Positions 6,085 through 13,207 of a stretch of DNA of 20,327 bases are shown piece by piece. Below the pieces are notes generated by a model, which did no database searches, was not told where the DNA came from, and saw only the letters and a list, made by a program, of their open reading frames with translations. Within the stretch, counting starts at the first letter, position 1, and every line of letters begins with the position of its first letter. A program made the translations under genes and the position numbers. The stretch comes from JBDREC01 sp043820105 [NCBI: Pseudomonadota bacterium] (GTDB taxonomy: Bacteria > Bdellovibrionota_F > JAHFAK01), in contig JBDREC010000105.1 of assembly GCA_043820105.1 (NCBI GenBank), positions 1 through 20,327 on the forward strand, read 5' to 3'.

Positions 6085-7665
6085 TTGAAAAATAAATTTG
6101 AAATAGTAATTGAAGACAACCTTGAGATAATGGATGCTGATCATCTATTGTCATTAAATAATCCTTTGGAAGTTATCCAAAAACTTCCATATAATACTCT
6201 TTACTTTACCATTAAAGAATGTGGCCCCAAAAAAGGACTTGACTTAGTAAGATATTCTTCAACAAAACAAATCATTGGCTATATGGATCTTGATATCTGG
6301 AAGGCAGACCAAATAGAAGGTAAAAACTTAACCATGTGGTTATCATCCCTGTGCCAATGCGGAGTTGAGAAACTCAAAGGTGTTGTTGCAAAGATGGATT
6401 TTGAGCTGCTATCATATTACCTTTATGACTTAACACTTATTAGAGAAAATGATGATGATAATTATGCAAATACTAATTGGGATGTCTCATTTTTAAGCCC
6501 AGATTTCGCTTTTATAATATCTTGCTTAGAAAATGCAAAAAGAACTACAATTCAAAAAGTTATTGAAGCCGTTTATTTTAATGATGTAAACACTGGTTTT
6601 AATACTTTATCACTTCTTTCACAAGCCGTAAAAGCCGAGCTTTTAGAAGATGCCTATTGCTTAAGAAACGCGAGACTTGCAGATATTGGAATGCTTGAAT
6701 ACGAAGAATCCATGCAAATATATAGGGTAAAAAACAAAAGAGAAAAAGATAAAATCTTAAAAACCATGGATATTCAAAAATTGCCAGGGCAAAACTCAAA
6801 CCTTCCTGTTTCCTTTGCCAAGCTTTTTGAAAACTCAAGTCCCTTAAAGGAATTATTGTCTAAAATAATAGACCAAGAAAAACTGGAAAGTTTTATTTTT
6901 CATATTGTTTGGCTATTAAATAAGGCAATCGCCGCCAATATCGCGAATCCATCTAATAAAAAAGATATTGATTTGATAATGAATGAAACCTATTCAAATT
7001 TGTGTAATGGCATACAAATCCTAGAAGAAGATGGATTTACAAGTGAACAAATTTCCCAAATCAATCCACAGATAATTTTCACTGAAGGTTTCACAATTTT
7101 AGTACATTTAAAAAGCAAGTTAAGAAAAATATTAGCTTCAAATCTTTATAAAAAATTAAGTGAATATGACATTTCCCCTCTTAATGAGAAAGAAAGCGAA
7201 ATCGCTAAAACCCTGAACAAACCTATTCCAAAACTTTACAATTATTCACAAAATAACAATTATAAAACAATAGGAACTAAGCTTGAACACCTTCTGGATA
7301 AAATAAATTTTCTTGAAAATACTATTGAATGTAATTTGTCAGGACTAGAAAAAGTGGCTTTTACAAAATGTAATATCGATCCCAATAATCTTAGCTTTGA
7401 AACAATTATACTTACTTTGTGGATAAAACACAGATTGCATGGCAATAACACACTCGAACCTATAAACAGTGATGATCTGTCTGTATTTATTAATAAATAC
7501 TTTAAAAGTCCAGAAACCGAAATTCAAAACATCCAAACAAAATTTCCAGATATTTCTTTACTAATAATAAAAATCTTCACAGAGCAATTAACACAACTTC
7601 AACAAATAGCCCATAACAAGATATTGGACACAAGATTTATTGACATTATATGGATGTATTTATAA
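6085..7665 (+). CDS. DUF6178-like protein of unknown function
   Basis: The 526-aa protein has no signal peptide and no membrane segment. Helical stretches such as LYFTIKECGPKKGLDLV, IIGYMDLDIW and the later DFAFIISCLENAKRTT / LLEDAYCLRNARLADIGM recall the DUF6178 family, which has no assigned function; the match is from memory. The C-terminal half is charged, helical and low in recognisable motifs. The start is uncertain: the frame opens at a GTG (6070), but GGGAG at 6072-6076 lies 8 nt before an in-frame TTG at 6085, and nothing resembling a Shine-Dalgarno precedes the GTG, so I prefer TTG. It heads a five-gene co-directional run with gaps of 39, 10 and 11 nt and an 8-nt overlap. Confidence 0.65.
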   Translation: MKNKFEIVIEDNLEIMDADHLLSLNNPLEVIQKLPYNTLYFTIKECGPKKGLDLVRYSSTKQIIGYMDLDIWKADQIEGKNLTMWLSSLCQCGVEKLKGVVAKMDFELLSYYLYDLTLIRENDDDNYANTNWDVSFLSPDFAFIISCLENAKRTTIQKVIEAVYFNDVNTGFNTLSLLSQAVKAELLEDAYCLRNARLADIGMLEYEESMQIYRVKNKREKDKILKTMDIQKLPGQNSNLPVSFAKLFENSSPLKELLSKIIDQEKLESFIFHIVWLLNKAIAANIANPSNKKDIDLIMNETYSNLCNGIQILEEDGFTSEQISQINPQIIFTEGFTILVHLKSKLRKILASNLYKKLSEYDISPLNEKESEIAKTLNKPIPKLYNYSQNNNYKTIGTKLEHLLDKINFLENTIECNLSGLEKVAFTKCNIDPNNLSFETIILTLWIKHRLHGNNTLEPINSDDLSVFINKYFKSPETEIQNIQTKFPDISLLIIKIFTEQLTQLQQIAHNKILDTRFIDIIWMYL

Positions 7666-7704
7666 ACTTTCATTTTTAAAAATCAAAGGTATAAAAGGTA
7701 TAAA

Positions 7705-8217
7705 ATGTTAAGACCAAATCAAAAAACAGGTATTTTAATAGACGCAGAAAATGTTGAAACATCTGCTGCAAAAGTTTATAAGGCAAAATTAAATTATAAG
7801 ACCATAGTTGAGCGTTTAAAAGATAGAAAGTTAGTAAAATGTCTTTATTATAAACCAGAATACCTGTCAATTACCAAAGAAACTGAAGACTATATTGTGA
7901 AAATTGGTGGTGAAATTAAACAACCACAAAAAAATGTTGATTTATACTTGGCAGTTGATGCAGTTACTCTAGCAGATAAGCTAGATGTTTATATTTTAGT
8001 TGGTGGTGATAAAGACTATGCACCTTTAGTTTGGTATCTTAAATCAAAAGGATGTACAGTTGAAATTTGGGCATTCCCAGATTCAACTGCAAATGAATTA
8101 ATAGAAGTAGCTGATAACTATGTGCCTCTTGATGAGAGCTTTTTGATTTCAGAAAATAAAAAACTGGATATTAACAAGCCTAGAAAGCCATTTAGAAGGA
8201 AAAATATAAGGAATTAA
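7705..8217 (+). CDS. NYN-domain (LabA/DUF88-like) putative nuclease
   Basis: This is a 170-aa PIN-like fold protein of the NYN group, many members of which are predicted or shown RNases. Acidic residues expected at the metal site are visible: LIDAEN (Asp13, Asn16), VDLYLAVDA (Asp79, Asp85) and VGGDKDYAPLV (Asp102, Asp104). The LIDAEN and GGDKDY motifs and the single-domain length fit the family. The last dozen residues are strongly basic (KPRKPFRRKNIRN), a plausible RNA-binding tail. Start: ATG with AAAGG six nt upstream. The Shine-Dalgarno lies in the second of two tandem 9-bp units AAAGGTATA (7685-7702). It sits between the DUF6178 gene and the binding-protein gene. No partner toxin or antitoxin is seen, so an RNA-processing role is an inference. 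Confidence 0.8.
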   Translation: MLRPNQKTGILIDAENVETSAAKVYKAKLNYKTIVERLKDRKLVKCLYYKPEYLSITKETEDYIVKIGGEIKQPQKNVDLYLAVDAVTLADKLDVYILVGGDKDYAPLVWYLKSKGCTVEIWAFPDSTANELIEVADNYVPLDESFLISENKKLDINKPRKPFRRKNIRN

Positions 8218-8227
8218 CTTATAGCCA

Positions 8228-9838
8228 ATGAAATTGAAAAAAAACCTCCAAACATATTGTTATTTCTATTTGGCAATCATTATTTCTATGCTTTATGCCT
8301 GTACTCTTCAAAAACAAGATAAGCTTAAAAATAATTCCTCCTATAATTCAGAATTCAATGTAAGCATAGGCAATGAGCCAGAATCCATTGATCCTGCTAA
8401 AATAGTTGGAACAATTGGCATGGATATAGCTATAAATATTTTTGAAGGCCTGACAACTCATGACCCAAGAACTTTAAATCGGGTTCCTGGTATAGCCCAA
8501 TCCTGGTCAGTTTCTGAAGACGCCACACAATATATTTTTCAATTAAGAAAAAATGCAATTTGGACTGATGGCAAACCAGTAACAGCTTTGGATTTTATTA
8601 GTTCATGGGAACGAGTCCTTAATCCAAAAACTTCTTCTGCATATGCTTTTTTAATGTATTCCATCAAAGGAGCAAGAGAATATAATCAGGGTAAATATAA
8701 TGACTTTTCCAAAGTTTCCATTAAAGCAATTGATCATTTCACCTTGCAAGTAGACCTTGTTAAACCAACACATTATTTTTTAGATCTAACCTCATTTGTT
8801 ACCTTTTTACCAATTAGAATAGATATTATAAATAAGTATCAAGATAATTGGACAAAGCCAGAAAATATTATCACAAATGGTCCTTTTAGACTTACAAGTT
8901 GGCAGCCAAACCAAAAACTAACAATTGAAAAATCGCCCAGATACTGGGATAGCGATTTCGTTAGAATGAGCAGAATCAATTTTCATATTGTAGAAGATGT
9001 AAATACAGAAGAAAAAATGTTTCAAACAGGCGCTTTAGATATGACAAGCCAAATACTTGGAATCAAAATTGATAAGCATCTCAAAAACCCAGAGTTTCAT
9101 TATTCTCCCTTTTTAGGTAATTTATTTATTCGCTTTAATACAACAAAAAAGCCATTTAATGATATTAAAGTGAGAAAAGCTTTTTCATTAGCTATTGATA
9201 GAGATAAGCTATGTAAATTTGTAGCCAAAGGAAGGGTTCCTGCCTATTCTCTTACACCACCAGGCATTGAAGACTATTCTCCTCCGAATGTCATTGAATA
9301 CGATATCGAAAAAGCAAAAGCTCTGCTCAAAGAAGCAGGCTATGAAAATGGCAAAGATTTTCCAGAGTTCGAAATTCTTTATAATACCGAACAAGATATT
9401 AAAAAAATTATGCTCGCGATTCAGGAAATGTGGAAAAAAAATCTGGGCATTGATGTAACACTGATCAATCAAGAATGGAAAGTATATTTATCAAATCTAT
9501 TCAGGATGAACTTTGATTTAGTTAGGTCAAGCTGGATTGGTGATTACTTAGATCCGAATACCTTCCTAGATTTATGGGTTTCCAAAGGTGATAATAATTT
9601 AACAGCTTGGTCTAATTTAAACTTCGATAAACTAATAGAAGAAGCAAGCATTGAAGTAAACCCTCGCAATAGATTTAATTTACTAAAAAAAGCTGAAAAA
9701 ATTCTTCTTGAAGAAATGCCAATTATTCCTATATACTATTACACTTCACAGTTTTTGTTAAAAGCTAATGTTAAAGGAATATATCCAAATCTTAAAAATT
9801 TACATCCATTAAAATATGTTTTTTTTGAGTCACAATAA
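8228..9838 (+). CDS. OppA-like extracytoplasmic peptide-binding lipoprotein
   Basis: This 536-aa protein is a family-5 solute-binding protein (SBP_bac_5, oligopeptide type). A type II signal peptide covers residues 1-24 with lipobox LYAC, Cys25 being the lipidation site, so the protein is anchored at the membrane facing outward. The mature chain begins with the family hallmark NEPESIDPAKIVG...NIFEGL, and has AQSWSVSEDATQYIFQLRKN (about 86-105) and VRKAFSLAIDRDKL (about 316-329). The C-terminal LEEMPIIPIYYY is also typical. No permease or ATPase genes accompany it, so it may serve a transporter encoded elsewhere or act as a sensor partner for the next gene. It starts 10 nt after the NYN gene and ends 11 nt before the kinase. 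Confidence 0.85.
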   Translation: MKLKKNLQTYCYFYLAIIISMLYACTLQKQDKLKNNSSYNSEFNVSIGNEPESIDPAKIVGTIGMDIAINIFEGLTTHDPRTLNRVPGIAQSWSVSEDATQYIFQLRKNAIWTDGKPVTALDFISSWERVLNPKTSSAYAFLMYSIKGAREYNQGKYNDFSKVSIKAIDHFTLQVDLVKPTHYFLDLTSFVTFLPIRIDIINKYQDNWTKPENIITNGPFRLTSWQPNQKLTIEKSPRYWDSDFVRMSRINFHIVEDVNTEEKMFQTGALDMTSQILGIKIDKHLKNPEFHYSPFLGNLFIRFNTTKKPFNDIKVRKAFSLAIDRDKLCKFVAKGRVPAYSLTPPGIEDYSPPNVIEYDIEKAKALLKEAGYENGKDFPEFEILYNTEQDIKKIMLAIQEMWKKNLGIDVTLINQEWKVYLSNLFRMNFDLVRSSWIGDYLDPNTFLDLWVSKGDNNLTAWSNLNFDKLIEEASIEVNPRNRFNLLKKAEKILLEEMPIIPIYYYTSQFLLKANVKGIYPNLKNLHPLKYVFFESQ

Positions 9839-9849
9839 AGGAAAATTGC

Positions 9850-11058
9850 ATGTTAGTTGATAAAATTAAAAAGTCATTGTTCATTGAAGCCGATGAAGCT
9901 CTCTTTTCAAGCCTAATACCTAAATTCAATTTAAGGAAATATGGCAAAGGTGACATAATCCTTAAAGAAGGCTTTAATGTTGAAAATTTATATCTCATAA
10001 ATAAAGGCTTTGTTGATGCTATTATTATAGAAGAAAACAAAAAAATAAAAATCGCGGTCTTGACTGAAAATGATGTTTTTGGTGAAATGGCGCTTATCAG
10101 TAATTTAAAAGCATCTGCAACTGTTGTTGCAACAGATGATGTTGAAATTTATGAAATTAAATCAAATGACTTTCTTGAAGCCATAAATACAGATAAAGAT
10201 TTAAAACAATCTTTCTATGAATCAATCCTACAGACTCTTACAAAAAGATTAAGATTAACAAGTGCAAACTATGCAATGAATGACTACCTCTTAAAAATCA
10301 TTAAAGATAAAAACTACCAACTGAGCCAACTCAACACAAAACTAACAGAGGTTTCCAAGCAAAAAGATTATTACCTTGGAATAGCTGCACATGACATAAG
10401 AAATCCGATTTCTGTTGTACTTGTTTATCTATCACTCCTTTGTGATGGAAATTATGGACATTTAAATGATGAAGGCATGCATATAATTTCCAGAATATCA
10501 AAAGAAATGTATGCTTTGACAAACCTTCTAAATGACCTTTTAGATGTGTCTCAGATTGAATCAGGAAATATAATTCTAAATAAATCAGAAGTGAATTTTT
10601 TAAAACTTGTTCAAGACTCTGTTGATTTTCACAATATCACTGCTTCTAAAAAAGAAATTAAAATAAACGTTGAATCACAGATTAATGAAGCAATTCTAGT
10701 AAACATGGATAAAACAAAAATTACTTCTGTACTAAATAACTTATTTTCAAATGCAATAAAATACTCAAATAGAAATAGTGAAGTATTTAGTACAGTTAAA
10801 GCTGATCAAGATTATGCCTATCTTATAATAAAAGACTCTGGAGTAGGCATAAAAGATGTAGATAGAGATAATATTTTTAAACCTTTTGCCAGAACCAATA
10901 CAAAACCAACAGAAGGTGAAAAATCAACACGCCTTGGACTTTCCATCACAAAAAAAATCTTACTTGCCCATGATGGCGAGATTTGGTTTGAAAGTAAAGA
11001 AGGAGAAGGTTCAAGCTTTTCAATAAAACTACCATTAGGAGAAAAAAAGAATGGATAA
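9850..11058 (+). CDS. Soluble histidine kinase with N-terminal CRP-type cyclic-nucleotide-binding domain
   Basis: The 402-aa protein has no membrane segment. Residues about 12-125 form a cNMP-binding beta-barrel (YGKGDIILKEG, NDVFGEMALISN). In the phosphate-binding cassette the conserved Arg is replaced: NLKASAT has Lys87, so cAMP/cGMP binding is doubtful. A helical linker (140-172) leads to HisKA with phospho-acceptor His181 in AAHDIRNP. The HATPase_c domain follows, with N-box LNNLFSNAIKYS (295-306), G1 DSGVGI (329-334), F-box IFKPFA and G2 RLGLSITKK. All catalytic boxes look intact. No response regulator gene is adjacent. It overlaps the next gene by 8 nt, which suggests translational coupling. 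Confidence 0.88.
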   Translation: MLVDKIKKSLFIEADEALFSSLIPKFNLRKYGKGDIILKEGFNVENLYLINKGFVDAIIIEENKKIKIAVLTENDVFGEMALISNLKASATVVATDDVEIYEIKSNDFLEAINTDKDLKQSFYESILQTLTKRLRLTSANYAMNDYLLKIIKDKNYQLSQLNTKLTEVSKQKDYYLGIAAHDIRNPISVVLVYLSLLCDGNYGHLNDEGMHIISRISKEMYALTNLLNDLLDVSQIESGNIILNKSEVNFLKLVQDSVDFHNITASKKEIKINVESQINEAILVNMDKTKITSVLNNLFSNAIKYSNRNSEVFSTVKADQDYAYLIIKDSGVGIKDVDRDNIFKPFARTNTKPTEGEKSTRLGLSITKKILLAHDGEIWFESKEGEGSSFSIKLPLGEKKNG

Positions 11059-12199
11059 AATTTGCCTGAAAAAATTTCCGCTTGTTAAACCAACGAATAT
11101 TGATGGTTCTGAAAATATTGCAAGCTTAATTGATAAATCATTTTATGCATATAATGCTGGCAGATTAAAGGAATCTTGTCGATTGCTATGTGAGAAAATG
11201 TTAACAGAAGATAACCTTGTTGCAATGAGCATAGCTGGAGCATTAACACCAGCTGGTATTGGAACTTCTTGCATAGTACCTTTAATAAAAGCTGGCTTCA
11301 TTGATTGGATTGTATCAACAGGCGCAAACCTATATCATGATGCACATTATTCACTTGGCCTAAATCTACATCAAGGCTCACCTTTTATGAACGATACTTC
11401 CCTAAGAGAATCTCAAATAGTAAGAATATATGATGTGCTATTTGATTTTAACGTGCTTTTAGATACTGATGCTTATATTACAAAAACCATAGCCAGTCAT
11501 AAGGAATTTCACAAAACAATGGGATCTGCTGAATTTCATTATCTCCTTGGAAAACACTTAACTGAAAGGGAAAAGGCCTTAGACCTGGACAATATTTCCA
11601 TATTAACCACTGCATATAAGTACAAGGTTCCAGTTTATACTTCCTCTCCTGGCGATAGTTCAATTGGAATGAATGCAGCAATTTTAAATTTAATTGGTTC
11701 TGAATGCAGAGTTGACCCAAGTGTTGACGTAAATGAAACATCAGCAATTGTCTATAATTATAAAAAAGATGATAAGAAAAGTGGCGTAGTGATCTTAGGT
11801 GGAGGTTCTCCTAAAAACTTCATTTTACAAACTGAGCCATATATTCAAGAGATCATGAAGTTGGAAGAAAAAGGTCATAATTACTTTTTACAAATCACAG
11901 ACGCCAGACCAGACACTGGCGGCTTATCAGGAGCAACACCTTCTGAGGCTGTTAGTTGGGGTAAAATAGATCCTGAAAATTTACCAGATTCAATAGTTAC
12001 GTATGCAGACACAACAATTGCTCTTCCCCTAATCACTTCATATATTTTAAACAAAATTGATCCAAGGGAACATAAAAAACTCTATGACAAGCGTGAAGAA
12101 TTTATGAGTAAAATGAAAAAAGACTTTCTTGAAATAAACACTAAAAACACACCCCCTGCATATATTAAGCAATTTTTGAAAAATGATGTTAAATCTTAA
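11051..12199 (+). CDS. Deoxyhypusine synthase-like protein
   Basis: The 382-aa protein belongs to the deoxyhypusine synthase family (NAD-dependent transfer of the spermidine aminobutyl group). Visible signatures are ALTPAGIGTS (64-73), VSTGANLYHDAHY (88-100) with the NAD-binding TGAN, VPVYTSSPGDSSIG (193-206), LGGGSPKN (249-256) with Lys255 aligned to the catalytic lysine of the eukaryotic GGGVVKHH motif, and ARPDTGGLSGATPSEAVSWG. Bacteria lack eIF5A, the normal substrate, and bacterial homologues have been linked to polyamine synthesis such as homospermidine formation, so I infer a polyamine role. It is the last gene of the run and overlaps the kinase gene by 8 nt (ATG inside the kinase 3' end). 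No other polyamine gene is in the window. Confidence 0.82.
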   Translation: MDKICLKKFPLVKPTNIDGSENIASLIDKSFYAYNAGRLKESCRLLCEKMLTEDNLVAMSIAGALTPAGIGTSCIVPLIKAGFIDWIVSTGANLYHDAHYSLGLNLHQGSPFMNDTSLRESQIVRIYDVLFDFNVLLDTDAYITKTIASHKEFHKTMGSAEFHYLLGKHLTEREKALDLDNISILTTAYKYKVPVYTSSPGDSSIGMNAAILNLIGSECRVDPSVDVNETSAIVYNYKKDDKKSGVVILGGGSPKNFILQTEPYIQEIMKLEEKGHNYFLQITDARPDTGGLSGATPSEAVSWGKIDPENLPDSIVTYADTTIALPLITSYILNKIDPREHKKLYDKREEFMSKMKKDFLEINTKNTPPAYIKQFLKNDVKS

Positions 12200-12230
12200 G
12201 CATTATTAAAAGAATCTGCTTAGCCTTTTT
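12197..12230 (+). terminator. Weak hairpin between convergent genes
   Basis: TAAGCA (12197-12202, including the stop codon) can pair with TGCTTA (12217-12222), and TTTTT follows at 12226-12230. The 6-bp stem and 14-nt loop make a poor terminator, but the position between the convergent stops is right. Confidence 0.3.
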
Positions 12231-12861
12231 ATCCATTGGAATATATATATGGATTGCTTTCTTTTTCATATGCAACACTTGTTTGCTGACCATGTCCCGG
12301 AAAAATGATTATTTCACCTGGCAAGCTAAATATTTTATCCTGTATTGTTTTAAGTAAAGTACCCTCATGTCCACCTGGCAAATCACAACGACCAATACTT
12401 TCAAAGAAAATCGTATCACCTGAAAAGAGTTTTTCATCTATTAATAAAGAGATTCCACCTGCTGTGTGTCCTGGTGTAGAGATAATTTTTATTGCAACAT
12501 TGCCAATTGATAATTGTGTGTTTTCATTTAAGTCAAAGTAAACTTCAGGAATTTCAAAGTCTAGATAACCATATTTCGGAGCAACTAATTTCGACAACTC
12601 AAGATTATTAAGTTCAAGGCTATTTAAGTAAAAGGGGAGATTAAGTTCATTACAAAGTTCTTTGGCTCCTGCTACATGGTCAATATGTCCATGTGTAGCT
12701 ATAATGAATTCTGTTTGAAGATTATTTTCATTCAAATATTGTAAAATAAGCTCATTTTCTCCACCAGGATCAATGATAATCGCTTTTTTTGTTTTAAAAT
12801 CATTAACTATATATGTATTTACATAAATTGGACCTACACAGAATTTTTTTATGTTTATCAT
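12229..12861 (-). CDS. Metallo-beta-lactamase-fold hydrolase (glyoxalase II-like)
   Basis: This 210-aa soluble hydrolase of the MBL superfamily resembles the short YcbL/GloC-type glyoxalase II. Metal ligands are all present: THGHIDH (His57, His59, Asp61, His62), TPGHTAGG (His132), FSGDTIF (Asp149) and FPGHGQQT (His190). The start MINIKKFCVGPIYVNTYIV is the usual N-terminus of this subgroup. The likely reaction is hydrolysis of S-lactoylglutathione or another thioester; the real substrate cannot be told from sequence. The ATG is preceded by AAGGAAA. It is a single gene, convergent with the deoxyhypusine synthase-like gene and divergent from the sugar transferase. Confidence 0.85.
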   Translation of the reverse strand: MINIKKFCVGPIYVNTYIVNDFKTKKAIIIDPGGENELILQYLNENNLQTEFIIATHGHIDHVAGAKELCNELNLPFYLNSLELNNLELSKLVAPKYGYLDFEIPEVYFDLNENTQLSIGNVAIKIISTPGHTAGGISLLIDEKLFSGDTIFFESIGRCDLPGGHEGTLLKTIQDKIFSLPGEIIIFPGHGQQTSVAYEKESNPYIYSNG

Positions 12862-12889
12862 TCTTTTTCCTTTTTTTGCTTAAAATTTC

Positions 12890-12918
12890 CTTATCTAATC
12901 AATGTTAAATAAAATCAA
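12890..12918 (-). promoter_or_regulatory. Candidate sigma-70 promoter for the MBL hydrolase
   Basis: On the minus strand TTGATT (12918-12913) and GATAAG (12895-12890) are 17 bp apart, each matching 4 of 6 consensus bases. This predicts a leader of about 22 nt before the ATG at 12861. Confidence 0.35.
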
Positions 12919-12960
12919 TTAAATTCATATGATAAAAATATATTCTAATTTTATTTTGGA

Positions 12961-12998
12961 TCTCAGATTTTTGATATATTAGTCTCAGTTAATTGAGA
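12961..12998. promoter_or_regulatory. Two tandem palindrome-like sites 22 bp apart
   Basis: TCTCAGATTTTTGATA (12961-12976) and TCTCAGTTAATTGAGA (12983-12998) agree at 12 of 16 bases and are offset by 22 bp, about two helical turns. The second is a near-perfect palindrome (one G/T mismatch in each half). They lie about 96-133 bp upstream of the start predicted from the sigma-54 element at 13067, the usual place for activator (enhancer-binding protein) sites. Confidence 0.45.
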
Positions 12999-13021
12999 TT
13001 TTAGCTTCACATACTTAAAAT
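12993..13021 (+). promoter_or_regulatory. Alternative sigma-70 promoter upstream of the sugar transferase
   Basis: TTGAGA (12993-12998), a 17-bp spacer and TAAAAT (13016-13021), each hexamer with one mismatch to consensus. Its -35 is half of the palindrome above, so a bound protein would block it. It may be a second promoter or a chance match in AT-rich DNA. Confidence 0.4.
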
Positions 13022-13066
13022 CGTTGCAAATAACCGTAACAATTCAAACACTTAACGACATGTCCA

Positions 13067-13083
13067 TTGGCATGTTTATTGCA
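13067..13083 (+). promoter_or_regulatory. Sigma-54 (-24/-12) promoter for the sugar transferase
   Basis: TTGGCATGTTTATTGCA matches YTGGCACGN4TTGCW at all specified positions but one, with GG at 13069-13070 and GC at 13081-13082 and the required 10-bp gap. The predicted start is near 13094, giving a leader of about 84-114 nt that holds two hairpins. Confidence 0.65.
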
Positions 13084-13106
13084 TCTAAACAATACCATTT
13101 AAATAA

Positions 13107-13170
13107 GGAGGGGACAAGCCCCTCCACTACAGAGGACATTAAAATAAACCAACTCGTATGAGAGGTTTAT
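13107..13170 (+). promoter_or_regulatory. Two leader hairpins before the sugar transferase
   Basis: Hairpin 1 has GGAGGGG (13107-13113) and CCCCTCC (13119-13125) around ACAAG, a perfect 7-bp stem. Hairpin 2 has ATAAACC (13144-13150) and GGTTTAT (13164-13170) with an inner CTC/GAG pairing. The second stem covers the GAGAGG that would serve the upstream ATG at 13178. There is no U run, so these are not terminators; control of translation or RNA stability is possible. Confidence 0.4.
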
Positions 13171-13207
13171 AAAAATAATGTTTTCAAAATTTAAAAGGAT
13201 AATATAC

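Noticed and set aside
8228-11058. A full peptide ABC transporter operon.
   Set aside because: Only the binding lipoprotein is present; no permease or ATPase motifs occur in the neighbouring genes.
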